A stretch of DNA of 64,000 nucleotides from Trogon surrucura (Eukaryota > Chordata > Aves > Trogoniformes > Trogonidae). Positions 25,401 through 37,997 of this stretch are shown piece after piece. The stretch is from assembly GCA_020746105.1 (NCBI GenBank), contig CM036617.1:179704412-179768411 (forward strand), read 5' to 3'. How positions within the stretch are numbered: the stretch's first letter is position 1; each line of letters starts with the position of its first letter. The translations under genes were made by a program, and so were the position numbers. The notes under the pieces were generated by a model. The model did no database searches and had not been told where the DNA came from. It was given only the letters and a program-made list of their open reading frames with translations.

Positions 25401-27530
25401 GATCTGCTTAGTTTATATCTCATTTTTCTGTGCTAATCAGAGAGTTCTCTTTTCCATGGCAAGATGTCAGGAAAGTTAACTGAATATGCCAGTGCAAGTT
25501 CCCCAGATGTCATATCACATGCATGGTATCTAGAACAGAAGTAAAGAAATGATCTGTATGCATTGTCGTTGGAGATGGCAGAAAGGAAAGCCTTCAGCAG
25601 ATGCCAACATGTATTTAGTACAGATGCTGAAACCAGGCAATCATTCTGCAGCTGTAGTTCTGAGGTGGCCAGGAGATCTTCTGTAAACGGACAGCAACTG
25701 AATAACTGTCTTTTTTCAAAATTGGAAACGCTAGTCATGGGTAAAAAATTCCAAAATGGTTCCTTGGAGCAGAATAGACATGGAGTAGGACAGCCAAGGG
25801 CACCTGAGCAATTAGTGACTGATGGAAGGTGAGGGCAGAAACTAATGGAAAAGAGACCGTTTACACCAGCTGAAGATTTGTCATAAGTCTGTGGTTTATT
25901 TCTGTCAATCCTAAAATGTGTAATAGTATTCTAAGTGTGTTATCCCTGTAAATCAGAAGAAGAGGTAAGGCAAAATACATAGAAAACATGTACAATATCC
26001 ATAGCTCCTTATTTGAACCTGTGGATTCAAAACACTGTTTACTGTATACTTAAGAAAAGTTCAGGATAGTTTGTGACTTCTGTGTAATAAAATACGCAGT
26101 CAGAGAAGAGAAGGCTTTGTCACAGCCTGTTGAAGAGATAAGGTATTGTTGAACTATATTGAGATCAGGAAACACATTGAACCTGTTGCCTTTCTTCCAG
26201 TTCACATAGTCTAAAAAGAAGGTTGTACAAGTGCATCTGGGTTTGCCTCCCTTGAAGGGACTTCTGCTTCACAGGTCTCTCAAAAAAGATGAGCACTGCA
26301 CTTACAAAGATTTAAAGTTACCACATACTCCCATTTGCACTCTTTCTTTTTTTTTTGTTTGTGTCCATACCTTTTTTGCAAGCGTGGTCATGAGGATTAA
26401 GTGTTGTGGCATAGTGTCACAAGATGTGCTGGAGCTCCCTGAGTCCTCCTTCAGTTTTTCAAGTCCTGATTGCTTTTCTTTTTGCACTTAAGCTTGAAAC
26501 TACTGCAAATCTTTGAAGCCTGTAGGCTTTTCTCTCAGCATATGTTTATGCCAATAGAGTACGACTGAGTATTACTTCATTATATTCATGCCCCCTAATC
26601 AACAGTGACTCTAAAGGTAAACCAGATGGAATTTGTTTGCTTATGAATTATGCAAAATTATAGTTTATTAAGCTCCTGCATTTTAATGGACAAATGAGCT
26701 AATGGCTATGTGGGTGGGCTGGGTACTACACAGTGTGTAGCTGCGTAGATGGACTACAATTGCTTCGACTCGCTAACTGTGCTTTCAAGTACACCTGTTC
26801 TCCATTGTGGTTTTCAGCTGGAAAATCTGCCATCTGGAATCAGATCAGGTTTCGAACAACAAAAAAAATGAATGGCTACAAATTTAGGTCAAAACACTTT
26901 TCTCAGCTAAAAGAACGCACTTTTTCATGGAACCTGATAACAGAAACAACTATCTGTTGAGAAATATACAGATAATTAGAAAGTAAAGAGTTTCATGTTG
27001 CATTCTAATAGATGATGAAAGCTGAGAATGAGAGAAATATGTGAAGCATATTGGCACCACTTTAAATTTTGCAGATTGCATTTAATCAGAATTTGATTTG
27101 GCTTGAAATGGCTGTTTGTTGAAATTCCATTTTTTATATTCTGAGAGACAGAATATAAATCTCCAATGACTTTTTTGATTTAAAGGAAATGAACTGGAAA
27201 AGATAAGAAGCAGCAGATGACAGGTATGTTGTTTTGAGATTGCCTAACTTTATTTCTGTCTGTTATTCACAGAGATAAGATTTTTTTTTTATAGCTGGAC
27301 AAAGCTGATGGAAGATTCTTTAAAAAATCAACAAAGATTGAAAGGTTTTGAAAGACGCTGCACCAACCCAGTTTCATAAAACTAGCCCCAAAGCACAAGA
27401 AACTATATTGTACAGTATGTGATAGTCTAGAAAAATGCAATAATTAAGGTGGGAGAATTAATCTTTTACATTACTTGGAGTCTTCTTGTAAGCATGAAAA
27501 GTTTGTGGCCATGTAGGTGACTTATTAGAA
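19481..27530. other. gene-free DNA, about 8 kb
   Basis: No CR1, RNA gene or recognisable exon was found. It contains a short (AGGT)n run at 22269-22288, a TCCC-rich run near 25380-25398 and scattered A/T runs. Open frames up to 136 codons occur (for example minus strand 24619-25029 and 22019-22363) but none shows a recognisable domain or codon pattern. The 23370-23454 interval has an AG...GTAAGT arrangement with a poor pyrimidine tract and was not accepted as an exon. Confidence 0.6.
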
Positions 27531-28215
27531 AGAATCATAAAATCATAGAATCATAGAATCATAGAATGGCTTGAGTTGGAAGGGACCTTAAAGATCATCT
27601 AGTTCTAACCTCCCTGCCCTGGACAGGGACACTTCCCACTAGAAAAGGTTGCTCAAAGTCTCATCCAGCCTGGCCTTGAACACTTCCAGAGATGAGGCAT
27701 CCACAGCTTCGCTGGGCATCCTGTTCCAGTGTCTCAACACTCTCATAGTAAAGAACCTCTTAATATCTAATCAAAACCTATCCTGCTCTAGTTTAAAACC
27801 ATTGACCCCTGTCCTTTCACTACACACCATTGTAGACAGTCTCTCCCCAGCTTTTCTGAAGGCTCCCTTCAGGTACTGGAAGGCCACTAAAAGGTCTCCC
27901 TGGAGCCTTCTCTTCTCCAGGCTGAACAGATCCAGCCACTTCAGCCTGTCCTTGTAGGAGAGGTGCTCCAGCCCTTTGATCATTTTTGTGGCCCTCCTCT
28001 GGACCCTCTCGAGCAGAACCATGTCCTTCTTGCGTTGGGGGTCCCAAAGCTGAACACGGTACTCCAGGTGATCTTTCACCAGCCCAGAGTAGAGGGGAAG
28101 AATCACCTCCTTTGACCTGCTGGCCCTGCTTCTTTAGATGCAGCCCAGGACATGGTTGGCTTTTTGGGCTGCCAGCACACATTGCCTGCTCATGTTAAGC
28201 GCTTCAACCAATATG
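27531..28215 (-). mobile_element. CR1 LINE fragment with reading-frame lesions
   Basis: Minus-strand CR1 with a clean tail of about four ATTCTATG units (27531-27565 on the plus strand), the CR1 3' UTR (GGAAGGGACCTTAAAGATCA) and the C-terminal third of ORF2. Residues visible on the minus strand include [26 protein letters not shown] and, upstream, NMSRQCVLAAQKANHVLGCI. Two nonsense codons interrupt the otherwise continuous frame: TGA just after the FKLEQDRF block (about 27770) and TAA just after the VLGCI block (about 28132). The copy is 5'-truncated near 28215 and lacks all catalytic motifs. The octamer tail and subfamily differ from the long CR1 1.2 kb away. Confidence 0.95.
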
Positions 28216-29419
28216 TAAAGAGAGATGGGAATAGTACATACTAGCAAATTAATATTGATCAGTTTTACAGTTCCTCTTCTATTTTGTGTGGGAGAATCTA
28301 AAACTGAAAAGATGAGCCAAAGTATGCCTTTCTATACACTAGTGACAGTGCATTGACCTCGGTGTGATTGCAGAGCTGTAGCAAACACTGAAATGTGGCT
28401 TTTAAGAGAGAGCCTGAATGACAAACAGTTTACTCCTCTGCTAAGGGCAAAGGCAGATCCCCTTTCCTGCAGACATCTAAGATGACATTGCAGCTACCTG
28501 TGTCTTATCACCAGGATGGAGGTTATTATGACCAAATGATACTAGCCACCAGGAAGAATTATTTATCCATTTATCATCCAGACTGCTTCAGAAAGGTATT
28601 TAGCACTAAGATGAAACGCTTTTCTTTGAAATGACATAAGGATGCTTACACATTATTTTTTTCCGATGGGACTGGTAAGCTGCAGGAGAGGACAAGTAAC
28701 AAGCTGCTTGGGGAACAGTGGTAACACTGAGCTGCTCTGGTAGCTTCCAAAATAGTCAAGGATATCTCTTCTCTAACACTACAGTCACTACTTTGTGGTG
28801 ATTGCTGTTTCATTTTGCTATTTTTTTTGACAGGGAGAATGATTTTAGGTGTTGATTTTGGTGACTTGAAAAGAGATTTTTTTTCCCCCCCTTTCAAAAG
28901 GGGAGTGTTTGACCGCATAAATGATGAGCACTGATGACAGCTGCTCACTCACATTTGTCATCATTATGTAAACCACTGTCTGTCAGAAGTGGTCCGAATA
29001 AAAAGAAGAGCTCTGCTGAAGATCAACCTCAAGGCTGGGCTGAGCTACGGTGGGGCTGGTAAGGTTGTCTGGGTGTAGACTCAACTTCTTTCTTTTGCCT
29101 TTATTGCAGTGATTGGCTTTCAGACAGAATAAATATGGTACCATGCTCCCAAATAAATATTCAGTAGTGAAGAGCTAAGCTAATGATGTAATTTTTTTTC
29201 AAACATTGCCACTGACCATTGTGGCTTTTCTGTCACTTTCACTGCAAACGACAGTGCTGTATTTCGGGGAAAAGTTGGACTACCTGATTATTTCTTTTCC
29301 AACAACAGAGATCTAAAATCTGTAACCAACAGGCTTGGAAATAACTGATGAAAGACTACTGTGGCCAGAATAGAAGGAAAAGAATAATAACTAATCTGAA
29401 GCAGGACATCAGGACATCA
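28216..29419. other. gene-free spacer between two oppositely oriented CR1 elements
   Basis: No gene was recognised. It contains T-runs near 28822-28830 and 28879-28892. The last part (to about 29419) is the 5' flank of the long CR1; the first ATG of the downstream frame (29348) lies in this flank and is not part of the element. A small direct repeat of CAGGACAT sits at 29402-29417, next to the insertion junction. Confidence 0.6.
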
Positions 29420-31906
29420 GGGCAGGCTAGCTTAGGTGACACTGTGGTGGGTGTCTACTATAGACCACCTGATCAGGAGGTGGAAGTTGATGAGGCCTTT
29501 TACAGGCAGATGACAGCAGCCTCTCAGTCCCAGGCCCTGGTTCTCATGGGGGATTTCAACTACCCAGACGTTTGCTGGAAGTCCCACACAGCCAGCCATC
29601 CTCAGTCCAGGAGGTTCCTCCAGTGCATCGATGATAACTTTTTGATGCAAATGGTAGATGAGCCTACCAGGAGAGGAGCGCTGCTGGACCTTGTGTTCAC
29701 CAACAAGGAAGGACTGGTTGAAGCAGTGAAGGTTGAGGGCAACCTTGGCTGCAGCGACCATGAGATGGTGGAGTTCAGGATCCTGTGCGGTAAAAACAGA
29801 ATAGCAAGCAGGATCGCAACTCTGGACTTCAGAAGGGCCAACTTTGGCCTCTTCAAGCAATTACTGGGGGATACCCCGTGGGACAGGGAGCTGAAAGGTA
29901 AAGGGGCCCAAGACAGTTGGTTGGCATTCAAAGACCACTTCTTTGAAGCTCAGGATCAGTGCATCCCATCAGGTAGGAAATCAAGAAAGAGATCCAGGAG
30001 ACCTGCTTGGTTAACCAGGGATCTGCTGGGCAGACTCAGGTGGAAGGGGAGGGTGTTTAAATTGTGGAAGGAAGGGCTGACCACTTGGGTGGAGTACAGG
30101 GCAGCTGTCAGGGAGTGCAGGGAGGCAATCAGAAAAGCTAAGGCCTCCTTGGAGTTAAAACTTGCAAGGGAGGTCAAAGACAACAGAAAGGGCTTCTTCA
30201 AATACATTGCTGACAAAACTAACACTAGAGGCAATGTAGGCCCTCTGTTGAATGAGGTGGGTGCCCTGGAGACAGAGGACAGAAAGAAGGCAGAGTTGCT
30301 GAATGCCTTCTTTGCCTCTGTCTACACTGTTGGAGACCGTCCTCAGGAGCCTCAGTCCCCTAAGGTCCCAGAGGAAGTCATGACAAAGGAGGAGTCTGCC
30401 CTGATTGATGAGGAGTGGGTTAAGGATCAGTTTGAACACTTGGACATTCATAAATCCATGGGCCCTGATGGGATGCACCCACGGGTGCTGAGGGAGCTGG
30501 CGGGAGTCATTGCTAGGCCACTCTCCATCATCTTTGGTAAGTCGTGGGTAACAGGTGAGGTGCCTGAAGACTGGAGGAAAGCGAATGTCACTCCAGTCTA
30601 TAAGAAGGGCAGGAAGGATGACCCGAGTAACTACAGACCGGTCAGCCTCACCTCCATCCCTGGAAAGGTGATGGAACATCTTATCCTTGACACTGTCTCT
30701 AGGCATATCAAGGATAAGAAGGTTATTAGGGGCAGTCAGCATGGCTTTGCCAAGGGGAAGTCATGTTTGACCAACCTGATAGCCTTTTACGAAGACATAA
30801 CTAGGTGGATGGATGGTGGCCATGCAGTGGACGTGGTCTACCTGGACATCAGCAAGGCCTTTGACACCGTCTCCCACAGCATCCTCATAGGTAAACTGAG
30901 GAAGTGTGGTCTGGATGACCAAGTAGTGAGGTGGGTCGAGAACTGGTTGAAGGGAAGAAGCCAGAGGGTTGTGGTCAATGGGGCCGAGTCTGGCTGGATG
31001 CCTGTGTCTAGTGGGGTCCCTCAGGGGTCAGTGCTTGGGCCGGTGCTGTTTAATATATTCATCAACGATCTGGATGAGGGATTAGAGAATGTTGTCAGCA
31101 AGTTTGCTGATGATACGAAGTTGGGGGGAGTGGTTGACACACCAGAAGGCTGTGCAGCCATTCAGAGAGACCTGGACAGGCTGGAGGGCTGGGCGGGGAG
31201 AAATCTGATGAAGTTTAATAAGGGCAAGTGTAGAGTTTTGCACTTGGGAAAAAATAACCCCATGTGCCAATATAGGTTGGGGACTGCCCTGCTGGAGAGC
31301 AGTGCAGGGGAAAGGGACCTGGGGGTTCTAGTGGACAGCAGGATGACCATGAGCCAGCAGTGTGCCCTCGTGGCCAAGAAGGCCAATGGCATCCTGGGGT
31401 GTATTAGAAGGGGAGTAGCAAGTAGGTCAAGAGAGGTCCTCCTGCCCCTCTACTCTGCCCTGGTGAGGCCGCATCTGGAATATTGTGTCCAGTTCTGGGC
31501 CCCTCAGTTCAAGAAGGACAGGGAGCTGCTTGAGAGAGTCCAGCGTAGAGCCACAAAGATGGTGAAGGGAGTGGAGCATCTCCCTTATGAGGAAAGGCTG
31601 AAGGAGCTGGATCTCTTTAGCTTGGAGAAGAGGAGGCTGAGGGGTGACCTCATCAATGTTTATAAATATGTCAAGGGGGAATGTCAGGAGGATGGAGCCA
31701 GGCTCTTTTCAGCGGCGTCCACTGACAGGACAAGGGGCAATGGGTGGAAGCTGGAACACAGGAGGTTCCAGAAAAATATGAGGAAAAACTTTTTCACTGT
31801 GAGGGTGACTGAGCACTGGAACAGGCTGCCTAGGGAGGTTGTGGAATCTCCATCTCTTGAGACATTCAAAACCCGCCTGGACGCGTTCCTGTGCGCTCTA
31901 GTGTAG
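29348..31906 (+). CDS. CR1 ORF2 polyprotein, N-terminally truncated: partial APE endonuclease plus reverse transcriptase
   Basis: Retrotransposon replication protein: it nicks target DNA and reverse-transcribes CR1 RNA at the nick. The frame is 852 codons. The first ~30 are probably flanking DNA; CR1 homology starts near residue 33 ([11 protein letters not shown]). The C-terminal half of the APE endonuclease is present (GDFN at 68-71, SDHE at 136-139), but the N-terminal half with its Asn and Glu catalytic motifs is missing. RT follows: [10 protein letters not shown] near 369-378, NYRPVSL from N428, YLDISKAFD with Asp500 and Asp506, [11 protein letters not shown] from 555, and the catalytic FADD at 586-589. 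The C-terminal region ([10 protein letters not shown], 823-832) ends at TAG 31904-31906. Avian CR1 ORF2 is usually somewhat over 900 residues, so roughly 130-150 are lost. No stop or frameshift interrupts the RT. RT chemistry may be intact, but endonuclease activity should be lost. The first in-frame ATG is accidental; no promoter is seen. Confidence 0.95.
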   Translation: MKDYCGQNRRKRIITNLKQDIRTSGQASLGDTVVGVYYRPPDQEVEVDEAFYRQMTAASQSQALVLMGDFNYPDVCWKSHTASHPQSRRFLQCIDDNFLMQMVDEPTRRGALLDLVFTNKEGLVEAVKVEGNLGCSDHEMVEFRILCGKNRIASRIATLDFRRANFGLFKQLLGDTPWDRELKGKGAQDSWLAFKDHFFEAQDQCIPSGRKSRKRSRRPAWLTRDLLGRLRWKGRVFKLWKEGLTTWVEYRAAVRECREAIRKAKASLELKLAREVKDNRKGFFKYIADKTNTRGNVGPLLNEVGALETEDRKKAELLNAFFASVYTVGDRPQEPQSPKVPEEVMTKEESALIDEEWVKDQFEHLDIHKSMGPDGMHPRVLRELAGVIARPLSIIFGKSWVTGEVPEDWRKANVTPVYKKGRKDDPSNYRPVSLTSIPGKVMEHLILDTVSRHIKDKKVIRGSQHGFAKGKSCLTNLIAFYEDITRWMDGGHAVDVVYLDISKAFDTVSHSILIGKLRKCGLDDQVVRWVENWLKGRSQRVVVNGAESGWMPVSSGVPQGSVLGPVLFNIFINDLDEGLENVVSKFADDTKLGGVVDTPEGCAAIQRDLDRLEGWAGRNLMKFNKGKCRVLHLGKNNPMCQYRLGTALLESSAGERDLGVLVDSRMTMSQQCALVAKKANGILGCIRRGVASRSREVLLPLYSALVRPHLEYCVQFWAPQFKKDRELLERVQRRATKMVKGVEHLPYEERLKELDLFSLEKRRLRGDLINVYKYVKGECQEDGARLFSAASTDRTRGNGWKLEHRRFQKNMRKNFFTVRVTEHWNRLPREVVESPSLETFKTRLDAFLCALV

Positions 31907-31995
31907 GTGATCCTGCTCTGGCAGGGGGGTTGGACTAGATGATCTTTGAGGTCCCTTCCAACCTTTAACATTCTGTGATTCTGTGATTCTGTGAT
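29420..31995 (+). mobile_element. long CR1 LINE copy with open reverse transcriptase frame
   Basis: The element runs from a 5' truncation inside the endonuclease region (junction between about 29407 and 29445) to the octamer tail ending at 31995. It contains ORF2, an 89-base 3' part with GGGGGGTTGGACTAGATGAT and GTCCCTTCCAACC, and the tail. ORF1 and the 5' UTR promoter are absent. 5' truncation is normal for CR1 and reflects incomplete reverse transcription. No clear target-site duplication is visible; ATCAG occurs both near the 5' junction and just after the tail, but this may be chance. The uninterrupted 2.5-kb frame, unlike the lesion-bearing copy at 27531-28215, points to a relatively recent insertion. 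Confidence 0.95.
31970..31995 (+). repeat. CR1 3' octamer tail (ATTCTGTG)n
   Basis: Slightly more than three exact ATTCTGTG units close the long CR1. In CR1 elements this short microsatellite replaces a poly(A) tail and is the 3' end used by the reverse transcriptase to start copying. The same unit type ends the fragment at 11971-12210. Confidence 0.95.
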
Positions 31996-34900
31996 CAGAA
32001 CTGTTTCCTGCTTTGCAGCATAGCGTAGTTTGGAAACATTTTTCTGAAGATACAGTATATTTGTCCAATTAGTAAGACGTGTTTGAGAAAATTCTTGTCA
32101 AATATATTAAAAAATCCTAATGATAGATACAAATTGCTGTACAACCCCTTAGCTGTTCAGGTACTTTTTTGCAAGTTTATCTTCTTATGTTACAGCTAAG
32201 TTAGCACTAGTCTGAACCCAGCAGGGTAATATTCCACATTGGCCAGTATACACTAATACTGTAGTGATCTCCAGCTGAGACAGCTCCTACTCAAGGCCTG
32301 TTCACAGGCTTTACATTGCTGTAATGTTCAAAATTTTCAGTCAGAACTACTGATAGACTGTGAGTCTTGATTAAAGAAAAAATAATCATGTAACTTCCAT
32401 TTCTTTTTAAATTTCCTTAAGTCCTGTAAATCAGAGAGTCATCACGGAATGATGATGCCTGCCTCAATTATGCAGTGCCATGCATGAACAGGGCAGGAGA
32501 CAAGTGATGGCGAAATTTTGTGTACTCTGGAGGTTTGCCTCTCTGTGTTGGCAGTGATGCAATGTGATACATCCTGCTCTTGATCACAGGCCATTTAAAA
32601 TATGATTAGTGCATTTAGTCAAAACTTAAATATAAATAGAAAATAACCACCCATACAAAAATATTTGTTGTGTGTGATTTTTCCCCTGGAGTAATAAATT
32701 AGATAGTAAGAGGTTTCATGCAGTTTTGTGATGTTTATTAGCTGCTGTGGCACGCTGTACTTTAGAAAAAAAATTAACTCTTTTCAATTTTATGAAGCAG
32801 TAGAAGAACCTTTATTTGAACAATATATGGCCAGGTGTCCCAGATGACAGGTGCAGGAAGCAGCAATTTTAATTTTTAATGTGTCTTTAGCCCTACTTCA
32901 TCAAATACTCAACAAATTGGAACAAGAAGTATTTTTCATTGCAGTTTATGCTTGGTCTCAGTTATCTGAGACTGCAGATTTTGCATTAAGGAGTTTGTAA
33001 GTACAAGAGCAGCAGCGTGGGCTCTGTAGAGTTGTCCCTCTGGAGTGGAACTGAAAGAGCATTTTGTTATGGTGCACACGATCAGGTAGTTCCCAGTATA
33101 AACACGCAGCACTTCAGTCTGTACACTGTGGTCAGTTCTGTCCCAAACACCATCAAAGAGCTATAGTTCCCCCTCCCGGCCCTCCTGGACTCCCCCTTAA
33201 CTTTCACTCCATTTTTAACAGCGACATAAAGTCTTCCCTGTTGACTCCTACTTATGTTTTGCTGACAGGCCCTTCTTGTTCTTCTTAATACACCTAGAAA
33301 GTCTACTTTTTCTATCTTTTGCCTTTGCTACGAGGCAGAAGGCTAGAAGTCATCTATGTTTTCTTTTGCTATACTTTCTACAAACTTCTCTTACTCCTTT
33401 CCAAACTCGAGAAGCCAGCTTCAGGCGTAAGGGCTACCTGTATTTTTGTCTGTCGGTGACTTGGCACTGACACGAACTGATCTACACCATCATATTGGGT
33501 GCGTATTCTGTGGCTGTTGTATCTATACTGTAATGCCTGTGCTTTGCAGTCTGTTTGGTTGTGTTCACTTGGGGCTTAAGTTCAAGCTCAAATTCTGTAC
33601 TGTTTACTTATTCAATTTATTTTAAGGGATGTAGTCCTCTTATCTTGAGATGAGAAAAGAGCCAAACTCCTGGTGGTTTTCCCTGGTTGGCACTGTGTTT
33701 GTCTGCTTCATGGAGAACCTTCAGCCAAAACATAAGCATGATGATTCAGACCTTTAAGATCTTGATAAAGTCTCCAGCGTATTTCTAGCCTGCTCAAACT
33801 CTTTTCCCCTTGCAGTTTGCAAGGGATTTAAGATAAAAAGGTGGAAGAAGCTGCTGAGAGATGTGCGAACCGCTTGTGGTCTGCTAATGTAGTTAGCTGT
33901 CCTTGTGTGTCAAATACACAAGTAGCTTCACACCAACTGATTTTTGTCACATTTATAATTGGGAAAAACATTATATTTCCAGTACTTTTCCAGTATTTAA
34001 AATGAGCCAATAGTGTTTATTCTGTTCCAAGACTTACATTGGAACAGCTTCTTCTTTTATGTTGAGTTTGTTTTCTTCTTATTCTTTTTCCTCTTGATTT
34101 TCACCTGTGAACTGATTGATAGGATTTGTTAAATCTTTTGTAACATGGCACATTTGGTCTGATTCTAAGAAATTTTTAATCATGCATTTGCTGCTGAGAT
34201 AAAATAAGCAAGGGGAAGAATGAAAAACCGCTTTGTGGAAATGAACCTTATTACAGCTTTGAGGAAATGACACTGTAATTAAAGCTGAGGCAGATATTTT
34301 ATTCAAATCCCTTCTCTTCAGCTGTGCATAGCATATTGAAAATAATGTTGTGGTAGTTTATTATATTTAAACTCTTTAATGGACAGTTTTTGGAGAGAAT
34401 TTGTACTTATGAAAGAGAAAACAGGATATTTCTGATTCATATATTCAGATTTCTGTGCACTTTTGCACAAAGTAACTTGAAAACTGTCTTTAAGCTTCAA
34501 TTTTGTGTCAAATTCCATGTTTACTATTTCCATGGATGATCCTGTGTGGTGGAATTCAGAAAATTGAGTTTTGGATTCTGACATTAGTATGTATGATATT
34601 CTCTAATGGTTAATGATTTATTTTTGCGAGTGGAAAGGGAGCAAAAAAAGAACATAAGTAAATATGAGCATACTTGCTCTCCTTTCCCTCCATCTCAGCC
34701 ACGAAATGTATTATTGAGCTGGAAAAGTCATGAGATCAGACATTTTTATTTAGTTTGCCAGCATGGGAATACTTGGAAGTAAGAGTTGCTGTCATCTTTC
34801 TTTCCTTTGCAAGTCAGTTCCAAGAAGACAATTATGTGTCAGTTTTCATTCTCACAGCTTCTCCATCCCTCCCTTAAAACCAGCAATACATATTTTTCAA

Positions 34901-35064
34901 TTAGGAAAAAAAAAAAAGTGGAATAGACAGACAAAATGTAGAAGATTTGAAGATTGACCCAGACATGTTACCTTGCTCTGGTTGACAATACCTCAATTTT
35001 TTTTCAGTCTTTTCTTGTTGCAGCCTTTTTTTAAGGCCTTCTTTCATTTACCACCAAAGATGAT

Positions 35065-35109
35065 AGTTTCTCTGAACACAGAGAGTAAGTTAAGTTTCTC
35101 TGAACACAG
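35065..35109. repeat. 28-bp-period tandem duplication
   Basis: The 17-mer AGTTTCTCTGAACACAG occurs at 35065-35081 and again at 35093-35109, a perfect repeat with a period of 28 bases. The period is not a multiple of three and no coding context is evident. It is best explained by replication slippage. Confidence 0.85.
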
Positions 35110-37175
35110 TGAGAATCAAAGAAAACCATAGCTGTAACCTGCAGTTATATTGCCTGTTGTTTTTCATTACAAATCCTTTTTTTTTCAGTTGCTTATATTT
35201 TTATCAAAATCACCACATATCAGTATGTACGAAACTTATTTGCAGTGCACAGAAGGGGAGGTTTATCAAGCAGATCCCTTTCCCTAGCAAAGCAGAACTG
35301 TATTGTAAAAAGTTTGTGCTTAAATGAAGCGGAGGTTATATGCATAAATACAACAAATTTCATGTATACACACAAAAAAATACACAATATTTGTAAAGAT
35401 GCAAATATTAACCTTTGAAGAATCTAGCTTTTTTTTCTAAGAAGTGTGAATTTTGTGGTGATGTGTAAGAGGTTGTTATATTTAGACAGGAAAAGTCATG
35501 AATACTATTTTCAGTGTCCTTTGTTGGTGTAGGGTCAGGGTTCCCAGCTATGGAAAGCATATAACTGGTGGTGTGAAACCCTCTTCAAAGTGGCTTGTAA
35601 AAGCTACCTAAGCAGATAAGTGAGATCTCCTATTAAGTCTGAAAATCTTTGATACAATTCACGTAACTAAAATTCCTTCAGGTGAGAAGGGTGACTTTCT
35701 GCCTCGTCTCCTGAATCCATACAGAGGGTTCAACCATGATCTTTCAGCTGTGAAAATTTATGGTATAATATCGAGTAGGTAAAGTAGGGAAACAACCTTT
35801 TCTTCCTGTGAAAAACTTTTATTTTTTGTAATGTATTTTTGTTAGCAGCAGGAAAACCCGTGAAACAAACCTCAAAATAGTACACAACTAAAGATAACAA
35901 CTATGAGGAACACGTTCCTAGCAAATCTACACTCTGCTTCAGCTTTAATCCCCTCTTGCCAGAAATATTTTCACAGATGTTTTTCAAGGAGAGCTTCCCC
36001 AGTATGGGTGCTAAGCTGGAGACAAAGGCTGACCACATACCTAAGTGGCAACTCTTAACAAGCTGAGATTAGCCAGCGGGTGAGCTCTTGTTGTCATCTC
36101 TATCTGTAAAATGAAATTTGCTGGAGCTCAACAGGTTCCTCTAAAAAGCCTATGCAGAGCAGCAGATAACTTCTTTTCAATTTTCAGTGTTGGAGATGCA
36201 CTGAGATTTCTCAGATCATTCAGAGATAACTATTAATAGCACCATGCGCACAGAAGGTCTGTGGTGCTTCAAAGGGATGCGTGAAGCCTAGAGGGATGCT
36301 CAGATTTACTGCTGTGTGTGATTGCAGAAGAAAGTCATGAGGCTTGCACACTTCAAAAGTCAGGGCATGCGAGAAAGTTCAAGCATACCACGCAAATTCA
36401 CCTCCCCCCTTCTGCTTGTTCGTTACAGTGCATATAATTGCTCACTCAGTGTCAATTCTTCAGGGCATTTCCTTTAGCTGTTAAGAGATATAATGATGTA
36501 AGTATGAATGAAGTTCTTAAATCCTGTTTATTAGGATTGAGCTTTTTAGGCAAATCAGAACGCAAGCTTTTTGTTTTATTGCTGCTGCTTTGCTTTTACA
36601 ATCTGTGCCCTTTTTGACCATGACCTTGTCTATTAAAGATCTATCTTGTCTATCAAAGTAAGCCTCTGTTCTGAAATACCTATGTGGATCATAACTTACT
36701 GGTGTTTTTGTCTACGGGGTAGCATTTCTACACGCTGCCATAGCTGATGGGAAAATTACACATGAACAGTACCCTGTCTGCCTATATTTAAATATAATCT
36801 ATTAAAAAGATTTTATTTCCATACAGAAAAGAAATGTGTTTCTTTAAAAACATAGGGCTAAGTTGTAGGGATGGAGTCTTATCTTCACATGTCCTGGTCC
36901 TCCAGTCCAACAAAATGACTCTGGCATGATGCAGACACTTGTGGGTTTAAACTTGGCATAGTTGAAGCCCTCTCTGGAGCGTATGAGATGAGGTGAAAAT
37001 ATACTAATCAGGACTATTACAGGTTTAAGTTCATGACTATCAGCTTTCTCATTGTGTTACGGAGGCTGAGGTACATGTAGCAATTAGAGCAGCTGTGTCC
37101 TGCAATGACTGATGTAATATGCCCTTTACCTGGTATAGGGTTCTAGCAAGCCTGCCATTAAGCCTTTGTATTGAT

Positions 37176-37200
37176 ATTATTGTTGTTGTTGTTATTATTA
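37176..37200. repeat. (ATT)n/(GTT)n trinucleotide run
   Basis: ATT units, then GTT units, then ATT units over 25 bases. This is an ordinary simple repeat. Confidence 0.85.
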
Positions 37201-37997
37201 GACAATAATCTGGTTTCTGTGTTTTCAGTGAGAACAACCAGCTTTATTTAGTATAAAGACTAATCTTTGCCTTTGGTTTCAGTGGTGCCAGTCCATATGT
37301 CTTCTGGATTTAAAGACTGAGGTCTCTTTTCTCTAACAAAATAAAATTAATCCATTATTAAATGTGACATCATAAAGAGGAAATGTACTGCACTGCCTCT
37401 ATTAATATAGAGTCAGGCTTCAAATAAGTGCTTCTGGATATTTACATTTCTTGCAGAGTACTTTATGTGAAGGGAAAGGCAATAAACTGATCAAAAATAT
37501 TGGTGTAAGGAATTTTTATGATAAGGTGAAATAGTTTAAACAAATTTAGTGAACTGAATAGATTCTAGATGTAAGTAGCAGGTGAAATTTGATAGATTTG
37601 ACATATGCTAATTGCCTCCAAAACTAGCTATTGCTGACTAACCAGTTAGTAAAGACATACAGTAATGTCAAATCTGAAAATATGAGCTTCAATTTATGTT
37701 CATTAACTATTCTTTTCCTCTACACATTGAGTCAATTTACCTCCAATGCCTCTATCACTGAATTGTCAGGTTTTAATGACACTACTACACTTTCAGGCTC
37801 TTTTTTTTCATCAGATAGTTGTGCTGGTTTTTTTCCTGTCTCCGAAAACAGAGAAATACTAAAGCGAGTGAATGAGAGATAAGGCAGAGCATTTTGTGAA
37901 AAAATATTTTAGAGGAAAAGGGAAAAGGCTCATAATTAAAACAAAGAAATAAGAGTTAGGCATGGTCTTTACTTCCAGCTATGGCAGAAGCTTTAGG

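Larger units (their letters stand above)
31996..37997. other. gene-free DNA, about 6 kb
   Basis: No gene or CR1 was recognised. It contains an A-run near 34906-34917, two short direct duplications (35065-35109; CTTGTCTAT(T/C)AAAG at 36625-36638 and 36645-36658), and a GTT/ATT run at 37176-37200. A line near 36095-36120 contains ATCTGTAAAATG, reminiscent of MIR/L2, but too short to call. Confidence 0.6.

Noticed and set aside
27820-28198. Open frames of 120 (minus) and 70 (plus) codons over the minus-strand CR1
   Set aside because: Out-of-frame or antisense readings of CR1 ORF2; the true frame shows the [12 protein letters not shown]-type residues.
29432-30742. Minus-strand open frames of 92-195 codons inside the long CR1
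   Set aside because: They are shadows of the plus-strand ORF2 frame and have no known motifs.
36095-36125. ATCTGTAAAATG, the MIR/L2 core word
   Set aside because: No other MIR/L2 blocks are found at the expected spacing.
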